A stretch of 64,000 nt of DNA from Tridacna crocea. Lineage: Eukaryota; Mollusca; Bivalvia; Cardiida; Cardiidae. Positions 32,787-45,133 of the stretch are shown here, piece after piece; position 1 is the first letter of the stretch, and every line of letters starts with the position of its first letter. Position numbers and translations under genes: made by a program. A model generated the notes under the pieces. It did not search any database. It saw only the letters and a list, made by a program, of their open reading frames with translations, and was not told where the DNA came from. Location: NCBI GenBank assembly GCA_943736015.1, contig OX031062.1, forward strand, positions 58,516,962 to 58,580,961. The letters are read 5' to 3'.

Positions 32787-33592
32787 AAGCTTTCAGCCAG
32801 CAGAGCTTATGTCATGGTGTGGTTTCTGTCGTCTGTCTGTCCGTCCGTCCGTCCGTCCGTTAGTCTTTTTCTTGTTTACTCGATAAAGTCTTCATTTCTG
32901 GTCAGATTTTTGTGAAACTTACACAGTTTGTTTATCTCATCGATAGCTTTAACCCTATTGATTTTGAAAAAAATCCGACAAACAGTATGGGAAAAGTAGC
33001 CATTTCAAGTTTAAAATTTCCAGTTCTTGTTTACGCGATAAAGTCTGTATTTTTGGTCAGATTTCCATGAAACTTGCAGAGTTTGTTTATCTTATCAATA
33101 GCTTCAACCCTATTGATTTTGAAAAAAATCCAATGAACAGTATGGGAAAAGTAGCCATTTCAAGTTGAAAATTTTCATTTCTTGTTTACGCGATAATGTA
33201 TTAATTTTTGGTCAGATTTCTGTGAAACTTACACAGTTTGTTCATCTCATCAATAGCTTTAAGCCTATCGATTTTGAAAAATATTGGAAAAGTAGCCATT
33301 TCAAATTGAACAATTTCATTGCCTGTTTACATGATAAAGTATTCATTTGTGATCAGATTTTTATGAATTTTTCAGCTTGTTTATCCCATCAATAGCTTTT
33401 TAACCCTTTTGAGTTGGAAAAAATTCAACAAACAGTAATGGAAAAGTAGCCATTTTGAGTTGAAAATGTCAACTTTTTTGTCTTTTTGCGTAATGAATTC
33501 CTATGTATGCTTTGTTTAAAAGCAAACTCTCTGCCAGTAGAGCATATTCAGGCCTTGAGCATATTCAGGCCCTTCAGGGCCTTCTAGTTTGA
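32787..33592 (+). mobile_element. Family E Helitron-like repeat, full length
   Basis: Starts CTTTCAGCCAGCAGAGC, has a GTCC tract at 32840-32860, about four monomers, and ends CTTCAGGGCC plus TTCTAGTTT. The hairpin region before the end is duplicated (GAGCATATTCAGGCC twice). Confidence 0.6.
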
Positions 33593-33618
33593 TGTACTTA
33601 TTGCTAGAATCCCATGTT

Positions 33619-34888
33619 TCGCTCGCCTGAGCATGAAGAGCTCAAGGTGAGTTTTGTGATTGTGCGGTATCCGGTGTTCCTCATTTGTCAACCATTGTCA
33701 AGTTTACCTTGTGTAGGCTCTAGAGGCCACATTTTTAATTTAATACTCATGAAACTTGGTCAGAATATTTGGCTTAATAATATCTGAGGCAAGTTTGAAA
33801 CTGGGTCAGGTCGGGTAAAAAACTATGTCACTAGGTCAAATCTTAAACCTTGTTTACACTCTAGAGGCCAAATTTTCTGTCCAGTACTCCTGAAAAATGG
33901 TCAGAATCTTTTTCTTAATGATATCTCCGATGAGTTTAAAAATGGGTCATGTCATGCCATGTCAAAACTTGGTCACCAGATCAAATCTTTTACAAAAACT
34001 TTGTGCACACTTTGGCCACATTTTCAGTCCAATACACTTGAAAATAAGTCCGAATCTTTTGTTTGATGATATCTAGGATGAGTTGGAAAATGAGTCATGT
34101 CAGACCAAAAATCTAGGTCACTGAGACCAATATTTAAAAAAAAAAACATGTACGGTATATGCTCTAGAGGCTACATTTTAAGTCCAGTACTCTTGAAAGT
34201 AGGTCAGATGATTGTCTTGATAATATCATAGATTAGTTTGAAAACGCATGGGTCACTTCTGGTAAATAACTAGGTTGCTTGGTCAAATCTTTGGAAACCA
34301 CATTTCCAGTGTAATACTCATGAAACTGCCAGAATAATAGTCTTGATGATACTTGCATCTTGCACTTATTTACAAAAAGGGTCACATGGGTTCAGAAACT
34401 AAGTCTCCAGGTTTGATCTGAGAAAAACCTTGTGTTCACTCTAGAGGCCACATTTTTAGTGCAATACTCTTCAAAGTTGGTCATAATATTTTTGTTTTGA
34501 TGATTTTTCAGAGGAGTTGAAAATGCAGGCCCGTAGGAACAGGGGGGAGCTAGGGGGGGACTCAGCCCCCCCAATAATTTTGAAAATCACAGTAACTAAA
34601 ATATGAGTTTTTATCGCAATGCAACAAACACACAAAAAATCTCAGTATTTCGAAGTTAGCCCCCCCAATCTTGAAATGCTTCCTACGTGGCTGATTGGAT
34701 TACCATGTTACAAGAACTAGGTGACTGGGTAAAATTTTAGAAAAACCTTGTGTACCCTCAGGAGGCTTCATTTTCAGTCAAATAGTCATAAAATGTTTGT
34801 CATAATATCTCAAAAGAGATTCAAAATGGATCATGTTTGGTCAAAATCCTCAGGTGAGCAGCATCACAGCCATCATGGCCCTCTTGTG
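33619..34888 (+). mobile_element. Family C Helitron-like repeat
   Basis: Starts TTTCGCTCGCCTGAGC, with the same AGCTCACCTGAGC-like beginning as family A. The body is made of ~150 bp monomers with CTCTAGAGGCCACATTTT, GGTCAGAATGTTTG and AACTAGGTCACCAGGTC. It ends CTCAGGTGAGCAGCATCACAG...ATGGCCCTCTTGTG. The ends are like those of family A although the monomers differ. Confidence 0.6.
34528..34692. mobile_element. Small G/C-tract element inside family C
   Basis: CCCGTAGGAAC plus poly-G on the left, and CCCCCCC...TTCCTACGTGG on the right form an imperfect TIR. The interior contains AGCCCCCCCA twice. It splits a family C monomer. Confidence 0.45.
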
Positions 34889-35004
34889 TCATGTTTTATT
34901 TTCAGATAATTACAAGGTTGTTTAATGGCACCCATGTCAGATGAAGAGAAAAAGCAAACTGCAGTAACTTGCACATAGACAAAGGTAAGTGCTCATCGTA
35001 TTAC

Positions 35005-35233
35005 TTAACCCATTACCACATAATCCCTACTTTTGACGATCCTGAGAAAGAAGCCATTAGAAAACATTGTGGAAAAAGGAGAAAATGCTGGTAACCAGCA
35101 TTTTCTCCTTTTCCCACAATGTTTTCTACCTTTCACAAAACAAATTTCAAATTTTCAGTCACTTATATATTGTTGTATGCAAATGCTTTCAATTTGGACA
35201 AACCTAAAATTGTGATATTTTGTAGTGGGTTAA
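35005..35233 (+). mobile_element. P1 element, intact
   Basis: TTAA at both ends and one palindrome mismatch (GGAAAAAGG in the left arm). Confidence 0.85.
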
Positions 35234-35419
35234 GGGTTAAGATCCCCCAACTCAACAGTAAATTTAAACATTTTCATAAAGACCGTTCAGCCAAGCTCAG
35301 ACGCTGTCTTCGATTAATATAATAGGTACGGCAGTAAACTCACTAACTCGTATGTAAATATTGTGTAACATCAATATTTTCGTAAGGGCTGTTAGGCCCA
35401 TCTTGGTAGGTTCCGTCTT

Positions 35420-35664
35420 TTAACCCTTTACCCAATATGGCATTTCTATTCTATCTCTAATTGACCCAAAATATAATTGACCCAAAATAACAGCAAGGAT
35501 GATGCTGTTTCTTATGTGTATATGACACCTTATGATAGCAAGAAAAACATTGTGGTAAAAGGTGAAATTGCTCGTCACGAGCAATTTCACCTTTTGCCTC
35601 AATGTTTTCCAAAGGCTCCTACAAGCAATGCCCAGAAATGAGTATCTATGGAGTAAAGGGTTAA
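35420..35664 (+). mobile_element. P2 element, intact
   Basis: TTAA at both ends. A 15-base direct duplication (ATTGACCCAAAATA) lengthens the left flank. Confidence 0.8.
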
Positions 35665-35834
35665 GCTGAGTAAGTGGTAGTAGACCTAAAAGTTGGTATT
35701 ATGTGGCTTGTGTATAAATAAAGAATCCACAACAACAACACAGAATGGTATTATGAACTTCTAAATAAGCACATTATTACTTATACTGAATAAATAGTTT
35801 ATTTACATTTTTTAGCTGAACTGAGTAGCCTGTG

Positions 35835-36684
35835 GACCCATACATTCGTTACTCTAACACCATATTTTTGCGCATGCGAGTTATCACTTGGTAGCTGATT
35901 TGATCAAACTTTATAAAAATATGACATTGGACATATTTAAAGATCTCAAACGCGAAAAAATCTGGCAAAAACAACTTAACAACAACTTAAACTTTGTTTT
36001 TACTTGTGTATGTTTTGAGCTGAATCACTCGAGCGTAGGACTCATACATTCGTTCCCTCTGATTGGTCAGACTACAACATCAAACTGACATCATTTCGCG
36101 GGTAAATTTTCATGCTACAGTTAGGTTCATCAAATGTCTTCCACCTAATACAACTGAGAAAGTAGATGGAAACTTGGCATACGTTTATTTATACTGTTTT
36201 TCCAAAGTGGTAAGAAAAAAAAAGCAAACTCGGTCAGATCAAAGATACTTTATATAAAGATAGGGTTAAGCGAAACGTCAATCAGACATACACTCGCCAG
36301 ATTGATTTGTTGCGTGGTGGATCAAAACTGGTGAACTTAACCGTATTTTATTTCAGTATCTTTGGCCCGTGTGCAAAAGAATGTAGACGAGAGCATCTAA
36401 AATGGTTACGTCATGTTTTGGTATTGGCAAATGATCCATTTTACCATAAAATAGCACGTTTCTCAATGAAAAAAGAGAAATATTTAAATAAGGTACGATT
36501 TTAAAACCACACTGTATCTATTTTTTACGCATTTCAGCTTTTTTCTTCAATGTAAATACATATTCCATCATTTGGCAAAAACTGTATCGATACTCATATG
36601 GAAAGATAGTCGGGTGCGCAAAAAAATTCTATAAATATACGACGTAACGAATGTATGGGACGTAACGAATGTATGAGTCTTGGG
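35835..36684. other. Element-like block bounded by CATACATTCGTT motifs
   Basis: CATACATTCGTTAC at 35838 and its inverse twice at about 36643 and 36661, with TTTTTGCGCA inside the left end and TGCGCAAAAA inside the right end: an imperfect inverted arrangement. A third direct CATACATTCGTT lies at 36041. The plus strand has three short open frames (35888-36088, 36063-36257, 36307-36504) with no recognisable domain. Confidence 0.4.
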
Positions 36685-36689
36685 CATAC

Positions 36690-38640
36690 ATAAAGCTCCG
36701 GTGTCTGTCGTCAGTCATCTGTCATGAACTTTTACTTTTTGCACACCCTAGAGGCCACATTGTCAGTCCGAACCTTCTGAAAGTAGGTCAGAATGTTCAA
36801 TTTGATAATATTTCAGACATGTTTGAAAATTGGTCATTTTGGGTTTAAAACTTGGTCACAAGGTCTAATCTTAGAACAAGAGGGCCAAGATGGCCCTGGA
36901 TCGCTCACCTGAATTTTTGAGTGGACCATAGCCATTTTTTTTCGAGGTATTGAAACACTGGAAACAAAATCATTATTTTGCCAAGGAATTTTCAAATGGT
37001 CACCTGTTTCTTGATTTCCGTACAGTGCAAGTAGCCCCAATTCCCGAGAGCCATGTTTCTTGACCTATCAAAATTTTTCTAACAATTTTTGAAAAGAGTC
37101 ATTCAAGGAACATTTCTGTGAAATTGTTTTTAAATCTGACTAGCCCTTTCAGAGAAGAAGAATTTTCAAGAATTTCTTCATGTCCGTATAGTGCAAGTAG
37201 CCCCCATTCACCAGAGCCATGTTTCTTGACCTGTCAAAATTTTGTGAACAGTATTTGAAAAGAGTCATTCAAGGAACATTTCTATGAAATTGTTTTAAAA
37301 TCTGACCAGCAGTTTCAGAGAAGAAGAATTTTCAAGAATTTCTTCATGTCTGTATAGTGCAATTAGCCCCCATTCACCAGAGCCATGATTCTTGACGAAT
37401 CAAAATTTCACGAACATTTTTTGAAAAGGGTCACCCAAGGAACATCTCTGTGAAGTTATTTCAAAATCTGATCTGCCGTTCAAGAGATGAAGAATTTTCA
37501 AAAATGTTTCATTTCCCTATAGTGCAAGTAGCCCCCATTCACCAGAGCCATGTTTCTTGACGAATCAAAATTTCACGCACAATTTTTGAAAAGCGTCACC
37601 CAAGGAACATCTCTGTGAAATTATTTCAAAATCTGACCAGTGGTTTCAGAGAAGAAGAATTTTTAAGAATTTCTTCATTTCTGTATAGTGCAAGTAGCCC
37701 CCATTCACCAGAGCCATGTTTCTTGATGAATCAAGTTCGTGAACAAGTTTGAAAAGGGTCACCCAAGGCACATGTCTGTGAAATTATTTCAAAATCTGCC
37801 CAGTGGTTTCAGAGAAGAAGAATTTTTAAGAATTTCTTCATTTCTGTATAGTGCAAGTAGCTCCTATTCACCAGAGCCATGTTTCTTGATGAATCAAAAT
37901 TTCGCGAACAACTTTTGAAAAGAGTCACCCAAGGAACATCTCTATGAAATTATTTCAAAATCTGACCAGTGGTTTCAGAGAAGAAGAATTTTTAAGAATT
38001 TCTTCATTTCTGTGTAGTGCAAGTAGCCCCCATTCACCAGAGCCATGTTTCTTGACGGATCAAAATTTTGCGAACAATTTTTGGAAAGGGTCACCCAAGG
38101 AACATCTCTGTGAAATTATTTTAAAATCTGGCCTGCGGTTTCAGAGAAGAAGATTTATAAAGAATTTCCTAAAAAATTCCATTTGGTTGCCATAGCAACC
38201 AGAGTTTTTGACCGAATCAAATTCTGTGAACATTTTTTAAAGAGGACCTCCCAAGGAACATTCCAGCCAAGTGTGGTCCAAATTGGCCCAGCGGTTTAGG
38301 AGGAGTTGATGTTTAAAGAATTGTTGTGCATCTGCACGACGGACGACGCACGACGGGCGATGCACGAAGGATAACGGACACCGGGTGATCCTAAAAGCTC
38401 ACCTTAAGCACATTGCTCAGGTGAGCTAAAAACCTTGTGTACATTCTAGGGGCCACATTTTTCAGTCCAAAACTCTTGAAAGTTGGTAGAATGTTTGTGT
38501 TGATGATATCTTGATAAGTGTGGAAATGGGTCATGTTGTTTTAAAAACTTGGTCAGGAGGTCAGATCTTAAAAAAAAACCTTGTGTACTCCCTAGAAGCC
38601 ACATTTTCAGTGCAATGCATGTACCTAGGGTAGATTTGTA
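36690..38640 (+). repeat. Family C repeat, split by a family A element
   Basis: Left part 36690-36875 (GTGTCTGTCGTCAGTC, CTAGAGGCCACATTG) and right part 38429-38640 (AACCTTGTGTACATTCTAGG) are continuous family C once the insert is removed. Confidence 0.6.
36876..38428 (-). mobile_element. Family A Helitron-like repeat, full length, nested
   Basis: On the reverse strand it starts TTAGCTCACCTGAGCAATG, has the GGATCACCCGGTGTCCG start block, then about seven monomers of ~166 bp, and ends AATTCAGGTGAGCGATCC...GGCCCTCTTGTT. It is the most complete family A copy here. The host reads AATCTTAGA/AAAACCTTG around it, with no duplication. Confidence 0.65.
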
Positions 38641-40262
38641 GTAATTCCACTTTGATCTTCATTTTTACAGTATTTCTTGCTTGTCTGGAATGGAACTTTG
38701 TCACCTAACATCAAATTGCTTTGAGACTTGGTAAACCTGTTTGTTGCATTACCTGCCCATTATGATTGTTATACCCCCTCACCAACTGGCAGTGGGAGGG
38801 GCATATCTTGGTACAATTTGCTGCTCTTATTCTAGTTCTTCGAGAATTTATCAAAACAAGTTCTGACAACCTTTTATAAGTGTTGGACAGAAAATGTGAC
38901 CCCTGGAGTGTACTAAGTTTTTTCCAAGATTTAAGCTGGTGACCTTTTTTATGACCTATTGTGACTTGTTTTTGAATTTCATCTGATTCATTATCAAGAC
39001 ATACATTCTGACCAACTTTTGTATATATTAAAAAGAAAATGTGGCCTCAGGACTTAACATAAGGTTTTTCTAAGATTGAACAAGATGACCTAGTTTTTGA
39101 CCCAATGTGACTCATTTTCCACTGGATCCAAAATGTTATCAAGACAAACACTCTAACTGATTTCCACAAGTATTGGAATGATGATATGGCCTCAAAAGCA
39201 CACAAGCATTATTTAAAAAAAATGACCTGGTGACCCAGTTTTTCACCTGATGTGGTCTGTTTTCAAAATCCACAAAAATAACAAAAAAATTGAAAACTTT
39301 TCATGTGTATTAGACTGGTAAAATGTGATCTCTATAGCCTAAAAAAGGTCTTCTTAAAAATTGACCATATGACCTACTTTGGATTAGATGTAACCTATCT
39401 TCAAACTCACCTGAGATATCATCAGGACAGATACTCTGATCAATTTTATGGACTGAAAATATGGCCTATAGGGCATTCACTGAAAGTTTTGACCCGGTGG
39501 CTTAGTTTTTGGTCCAGCCTGAGTCATTTCCAGTTCCTGCTGAGCTATCATCAAGACAAGCATTCTATCTTTGAAGAGTGATAGACTGTAAATTTGGCCT
39601 CAAATGTCACATGTACCATTTTTTTTTAGCTTGGCGAGCTATTGTGGTTGAGCTGTGTACGCCGTCTGTTGTGCGTTGTCAACTTTTAACCTTGTGTACT
39701 CTCTACAGGCCATATTTTCATTTCCATACTCATGACACTTGGTCAGAATCATGAATGTTTGCCTGGATAATATCTCAGACCAGTTGAAATATAGGTCAAG
39801 TCTGATTAAAAACTAGGTCAAATCTTAGAAAAATCTTGTGTCCTCTCTAGAAGCCACATTTTTTGTCCAGTATTCCTGAAAATTGGTCAGAATATTTGTC
39901 TTGATGATATCTTAGATGACTATAAAAATTGGTCATGTTAGGTCAAAACTAGGTCACCAGGTTAAATCTTAGAAAAACCTTGTGTACGCTTTAGAGGCCA
40001 CGTTTTCTCTCCAATACTCTTGAAAGTTAAGTTGGTCAAAATATTGGTCTTGATGGTATCTTGGACAAGTTTGAAAATGGGCCATGTCAGGTAAAAAACT
40101 AGGTCACTACATCAAAGTTTAGAAAAGCCTTGTATACTCTCTAGTACACCACATTGTCATTCCATTACTATTGAAAGTTAGAATGTTTGTCTTGATGACA
40201 TGTGTGATAAGTCTGAAAATTGACTTGTGAAGTCAAAAAGTAGGTTATGAGGTCAAAACTTA
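38641..40262. repeat. Family C material in both orientations
   Basis: 38641-38840 matches 48870-49080 and ends GGTACAATTTGCTGCTCTTATT. 38845-39612 is reverse-oriented family C. 39613-40262 is a new forward copy starting TTTTAGCTTGGCGAGC with GTTGTGCGTTGTCAAC. Confidence 0.5.
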
Positions 40263-40851
40263 GAAACTTTTAGTCTTAAAAAGTCTTCATCTCTGAAACG
40301 GCTGGTCAGATTTGAAACGATGTCACAGAAATGTTCGTTGGGTGACCCTTTTCGCAAACTGTTCAAGAAATTTTGATCCATCAAGAAACATTGCTCTGAT
40401 GGCTGTGGCCCATTTACACTATACAGACATGAAGAAATTCTTAGAAATTTAACTTCTCTGAAACTGCTTGTCAGATTTTGAAATAATTTCACAGCAATGT
40501 TCCTTTGATGACTCATTTCAAAAACTGTTTACAAAATTAAGATATGTCAAGAAACATGGCTCTGGTGGTGGGGGCTATTTTATTAAGATTTGCTCTTCTT
40601 CAAGACATTGTCCTTGGGTGATCTATCTAAAAAATTTTTTGTCGGAATTCTGATTCATCAAAATCATTGCTGTGGTGGTGATATTAGGGTGATGACAGAT
40701 TCTGAAATGACATTTACAGGTGACCTGTACAAAATTGCTTGGTAAAATAATGATTTTGTTTCCAAAGTTTCAATACCTGAAAAAAATTGGCTATGGTCCT
40801 CTCAACAATTCAGGTGATCGATCCAGGGCCATCTTAGCTCCCTTGTTTTAA
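40263..40851 (+). repeat. Family A repeat, 5'-truncated
   Basis: Begins inside a monomer and ends TTCAGGTGATCGATCCAGGG...CTCCCTTGTTT. Fused directly to the preceding family C monomer. Confidence 0.55.
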
Positions 40852-40989
40852 AAAAACTGTTTTGACTTGATATTGACGTCTGTAAGTCAATCAAAAATCT
40901 TACAGTTAGAATAATTGAATACATATATATATTTTCAAAAATATTCTGACTAACAGATCTCGAGAAAGAAGACTTTGAATCATTGATAA

Positions 40990-42156
40990 CTCACTTGAGC
41001 AAAACATGCTCATTGGGAGCTTTAAGGGTGACACTTTGTCCATCGTGCAGGCTTCAACAATTCTTTAAACATCAACTCCTCCTAAACTGCTGGGCCAATT
41101 TGGACCAATGTTCCTTGGGAGGTCCTCTTTAAAATTTGTTCACAGAATTTGATTTCATCAAAAACTCATTGAGTTTTCCAAGATATTCTTTAAAAATCTC
41201 CTCCTCTGAAACGGCTGGTCAGATTTTGAAATTATTTCACAGAGATGTTTTTTGGTTGACCTTTTTCAAAAATTGTTCGGGAAATAATGCTCTAGTGAAT
41301 GGGTGCTATTTGCACTATACAGACATGAAGAAGTTCATAAAATTTCTTCTTCTCTGAAATGGCTCATCAGATTTTGAAGCATTTTCACAGAGATGTTCCT
41401 TGGATGACCCTTTTCAAAAATTGTTTAGGAAAATTTGATCGGTCAAGAAACATGGTTCTGGTTAATAGGGGCTACTTGCACTATATGGCAATGAAGAAAT
41501 TCTGAAGACTTTTTCTTCTCTGAAACAGCTGGTCAGATTTTGAAATTATTTAACAGCAATGTTCCTTGGATGACTCTTTTAAAAAATTGTTCACAAAATT
41601 GTGATCCGTCAAGGCTCTGGTGGTGGGGTTATTTGCACTACTGGGACATGAAGAGGAACTTCTTAATTCTTCTTCTCTTGAAGGCTGGCCAGACTATGAA
41701 ATAATTTCATGGAAATGTTCCTAGGGTGAAATAATTTCATGGAAATGTTCCTAGGGTGAAATAATTTCATGGAAATGTTCCTACGGTGACCCTTTTAAAA
41801 ATTTGTTAGGGAAATTTTTATCCATTAAAAAATAAGAGCCAATTGTTGGCACCTGCATGTGGTGCTCTTTTTCGATTAATTGTTTTAGTCACTATCAAGC
41901 ATATGCTCTTCTTCAAGAAATAGTCCTTGGGTGATCTATCCAAAATTTATTTGCAGAATTCTGATTCATCAAAATCATTGCTGTGGTGATGATTGTAGTG
42001 GTGATGACAGATTTTGAAATGACTTTTACAGGTGACATGTTTCAAAATTGCTTGGCAAAATAATGATTTTGTTTCCAGAGTTTCAATACCTCAAAAATGG
42101 CTGTGGTCCTCTAAAAAATTCAGGTGAGCGATCCAGGGCATCTTGGTCCTCTTGTT
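40990..42156 (+). mobile_element. Family A repeat, complete
   Basis: Starts AACTCACTTGAGCAAAAC and ends CAGGTGAGCGATCCAGGGC...GTCCTCTTGTT. About five monomers, plus a stretch (41826-41900) related to 62760-62880. Confidence 0.6.
41699..41788 (+). repeat. Three tandem 30 bp units
   Basis: AAATAATTTCATGG... repeated three times with one difference in the last unit. The unit is a piece of a family A monomer, so this is slippage inside the element. Confidence 0.9.
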
Positions 42157-43455
42157 AAATATCTTCTCCTCCTAAACTACTGGGCCAATCTTAATGAAAT
42201 GTAGCAGGAGTGTTCCTTGGGTGAGGCTCTGCCAAAGTGGTTCAAGACATTGAAATCCACCCATAACTCTGGTTGCCAGAGCAACCAAAAGGAAAGAAAA
42301 ATAAATCTTTGAAAGTCTTCTTCTTTGAAATCAGAAGGCATAGAGCTTTAATATTTATATCTCCCAGTGGACCTCTACCAAGCTAGTTCATATGATGCCC
42401 CTAGACTGGCCCTGCCCCCTAGGGGTCACAAGTTTGAACATAAAAACTAAGAAGAAAAAATTAAAAGTTCTTCTCCAATACTAAAAGGCGTAAAGCTTTG
42501 ATACTTGGAAGGCTAAGAGCTTTGATATTTGGTATGTAGTTTCTCCTAGTAAACCTTTTCCAAGTTTATTCAACTGATTCCCCTGAGATCAAAAATTGTC
42601 CTGCCTTAAAGGTGGGTATTTAAGTTTTTCACATCACACCGAATTAAAAAAGAAATATATCACTGAAATCTATATTAAAAAATCAATACAAATCATCAAT
42701 AATTAAGAATCATGATATTACAAAAATTGTTTTGGGGGTGGTATTCCCTTAAAAGGCTATGAAGCCTCTTAAGCTATTTTTAGATTTTCATGCCAAAAAT
42801 TAATGAAAAAGCATTGTGGGAATGTTAAGTGACTGGCATGTGACTTATGATGCTTAAATTCCATAACATAACAAACATGTAATTTTTTTCCATAATGTCT
42901 TCTTCAGATACTATGTTTGAAGCTTCGTCTGTGTATTTCTGGTATGTAAATGAGGAAGTTGGTCATGTAAAAGTAGCATGTGTTTCCCCTTCTGTGTTGA
43001 CCTGGGCTGTAGTAAATTGCTAATTTCTTTTGTTGTCGGATGGTTTTCGACTACTGGGGTTTTATGAATGAAAATTATAAGGGTTTGGGAGTATAAATAT
43101 TTCTTTTGTACTTTTGTAAAATTTTGTCCCAAAATCTGAAGGGCCACCTTTAAAGGTCACAAGTTTGAATATAGGAACAAAGAATGAAAACTGTAAAATT
43201 CTTTTTCTCCAAAACTGGAAGTTGAAGAGCTTTGATACTTGGTATGTAGAGCTTTGATACTTGGTATGTAGCATCTCCTAGTGTACCTCTAACATTTTAC
43301 TTCAAATGGTGCTGCTTGGTTCAAAACTGGACAAGCCTCGGGGGTTACGCATTCAAACATAAGGAAAAAAAAAAGGGAAAACTTGAAAAACTCTTCTTTT
43401 CTGAAATGGAAGGCATGGAACTTTGATATTTAGTATGTAGGGAACCTTTTCTAAA
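42157..43455 (+). repeat. Family B repeat, split by a TTAA element
   Basis: Family B monomers (~180 bp) carry GAGCTTTGATATTTGGTATG, CATCTCCTAGTGGACCTCTA and GGGGTCAAAACTGGCCC. No clear family B start is present. It is interrupted at 42606-43153 and carries a small duplication of AGCTTTGATACTTGGTATGT at 43221-43268. Confidence 0.55.
42606..43153. mobile_element. 550 bp TTAA element, single unit
   Basis: TTAAAGGTGGGTATTTA at the left and GGGCCACCTTTAA at the right, with TTAA on both edges inside family B. Matches one arm of the fold-back at 29393-30489. This is the clearest demonstration of the unit's own boundaries. Confidence 0.75.
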
Positions 43456-43943
43456 TTTGTTGGCCCACCTGAACACAGAGGTCATAAACTAGGTCACTAG
43501 ATCAAAGTAAAGAAATACATTGTGGGCACTCAAGAGGTCACATTTATTGCACAGATGTCCTGAAATTTGGTCAGAATGTTTGTCTTGATGATAGCTAAAA
43601 TGAGTTTGGATTTTGGTTACCTGGAATCATAATCTAGGTCACTAGCAGTTTCAATTGGTTTGAAAATTGTCTTCATAAAATGTCTCATGAATCTGAATTT
43701 GGGTCACCTGGGGGCATAAACCATAGCCCTGTTTAACAAAGGAAGTTATAAACAAAATTTGCATAAGTTTTAAGTAACTATAGTATAGTGACATTAATCG
43801 GCTACGAGATGATACATGGAAATGATCCTTTATTACTAAGTATTATTCATAACTACCGAACCAGGCCCAGGTCTTTAGGTCAGATTAAAGAAATACCTTT
43901 AGAGCACTCTACAGGCCACATAATTATATTGTTTAATCGTTTG

Positions 43944-44093
43944 AAATTGGTAGAAATGTTTCTCTTGATAAAATTAGAGTTGAGCTCAAAATTGGGTCAC
44001 CTTGGTCTTAATAAAGGTAAATTGGTAGAAATGTTTCTCTTGATAAAATTAGAGTTGAGCTCAAAATTGGGTCACCTTGGTCTTAATAAAGGT
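43944..44093 (+). repeat. 75 bp exact direct duplication
   Basis: Two copies starting AAATTGGTAGAAATG at 43944 and 44019 inside family C. Confidence 0.9.
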
Positions 44094-44119
44094 CACCAGG
44101 TCAAACTAAAGAAATATCT

Positions 44120-44331
44120 TTAACTCCTTATCAAACAGTAAAATTTTAGGTTTGTCCAAATCGAAAGCAATTGCAGACGACATTATAAAAGTGACTAAAG
44201 ATTTGAAATTTGTTTTGTGAAGGTTACGAAGGTTGTGAAGGTAACCAGCATTTTCTCCTTTTCCCACAATGTTTTCTAAAGGCTTCATTCTCAGTGTGTT
44301 CAAAAGTAGGGGTTGTGTGGTAATGGGTTAA
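44120..44331 (-). mobile_element. P1 element with left palindrome arm deleted
   Basis: TTAA at both ends. GAAGGTTACGAAGGTTGTGAAGG replaces the left arm and the right arm is intact. Confidence 0.75.
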
Positions 44332-45103
44332 GGCACTCTAAAGGCCAAATTTCGTGCTTGATTGACCTGAAAATTGGCCAGAATGTTGGTCTTTATGAAA
44401 TACCGTATGAATTTGAAATTTGGTCTCCTGGGGTCATAAACAAGGTTACTTAGTCAGATTAAAGAAATACCTTGTGAGGACTCTAGAGGCCACATTTACA
44501 AGTCAAATTACCTGAAATTTTGTCAGAATGTTTTTTATGAAATCTCAAATGAGTTTGGATTTATTAACTAGGTCACTAAATCAAATCAAAAGAAAAGCTT
44601 ACCTTTTTGGCACTCTAGAGGCCACATTTTTTGCTCATTGAAATTTGGTAGGAATGCTTGTCTTGTCTTGATTAAATATCACATTAGGATGAATTTTGGT
44701 CAAATTGGGTCATAAACTAGGGCACTTGATCAAAGTAAAGAAATACATTTAGGGCACTCTAGAGCCACATTTCTTGCTCAACTGCCTTGAAATTGGTCAA
44801 ACTAAAGAAATACCTGTAGGGCACTCTAGAGGAGGCATTTTTTAGCTCAACAGACTTGAAAATTAGTCAGAATGTTTGTCTTGTTACATTTTTTGATGAG
44901 CTTTAAACTGGGTCACATGGGGTGATAAACCAGGTCACCAGGTCAACTTATGAAAATACCTTGTGAATGCTTTTGGGGCTATATTTTAAGCTCATTTGAC
45001 CCGACAATGTCGGAAATACAATTATGAACATGGAATGAAATTTTGCCTGTTGACTCAGGTGAGCGATTCAGGGCCATCATGCTCCTCTTATTTTATATTT
45101 TGT

Positions 45104-45105
45104 AG
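45104..45105 (+). promoter_or_regulatory. Splice acceptor of the plexin-like exon (predicted)
   Basis: TTTTATATTTTGTAG/G follows a pyrimidine-rich stretch and precedes the ATG by 28 bases. Part of the pyrimidine tract (CTCCTCTTATTTT) is the tail of a family C repeat. The prediction fits an exon that begins in the 5' UTR, but transcription start in this region cannot be excluded. Confidence 0.5.
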
Positions 45106-45133
45106 GTTAAATTATATATAATAGAACAACAAG

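Larger units (their letters stand above)
43456..45095 (+). repeat. Family C tandem monomers, upstream of the plexin exon
   Basis: About ten diverged monomers (CACTCTAGAGGCCACATTT) ending GACTCAGGTGAGCGATTCAG and CATGCTCCTCTTATTTT. The tail lies 10 bases before the splice acceptor of the plexin-like exon. Confidence 0.55.

Noticed and set aside
35888-36504. Three successive forward open frames as exons of a host gene
   Set aside because: Short, in different frames, with no domain or clear splice sites, and lying inside a transposon-like block.
44006-44123. Repeated peptide KLVEMFLLIKLELSSKLGHLGLNKG
   Set aside because: Product of the 75 bp direct duplication in a non-coding family C repeat.
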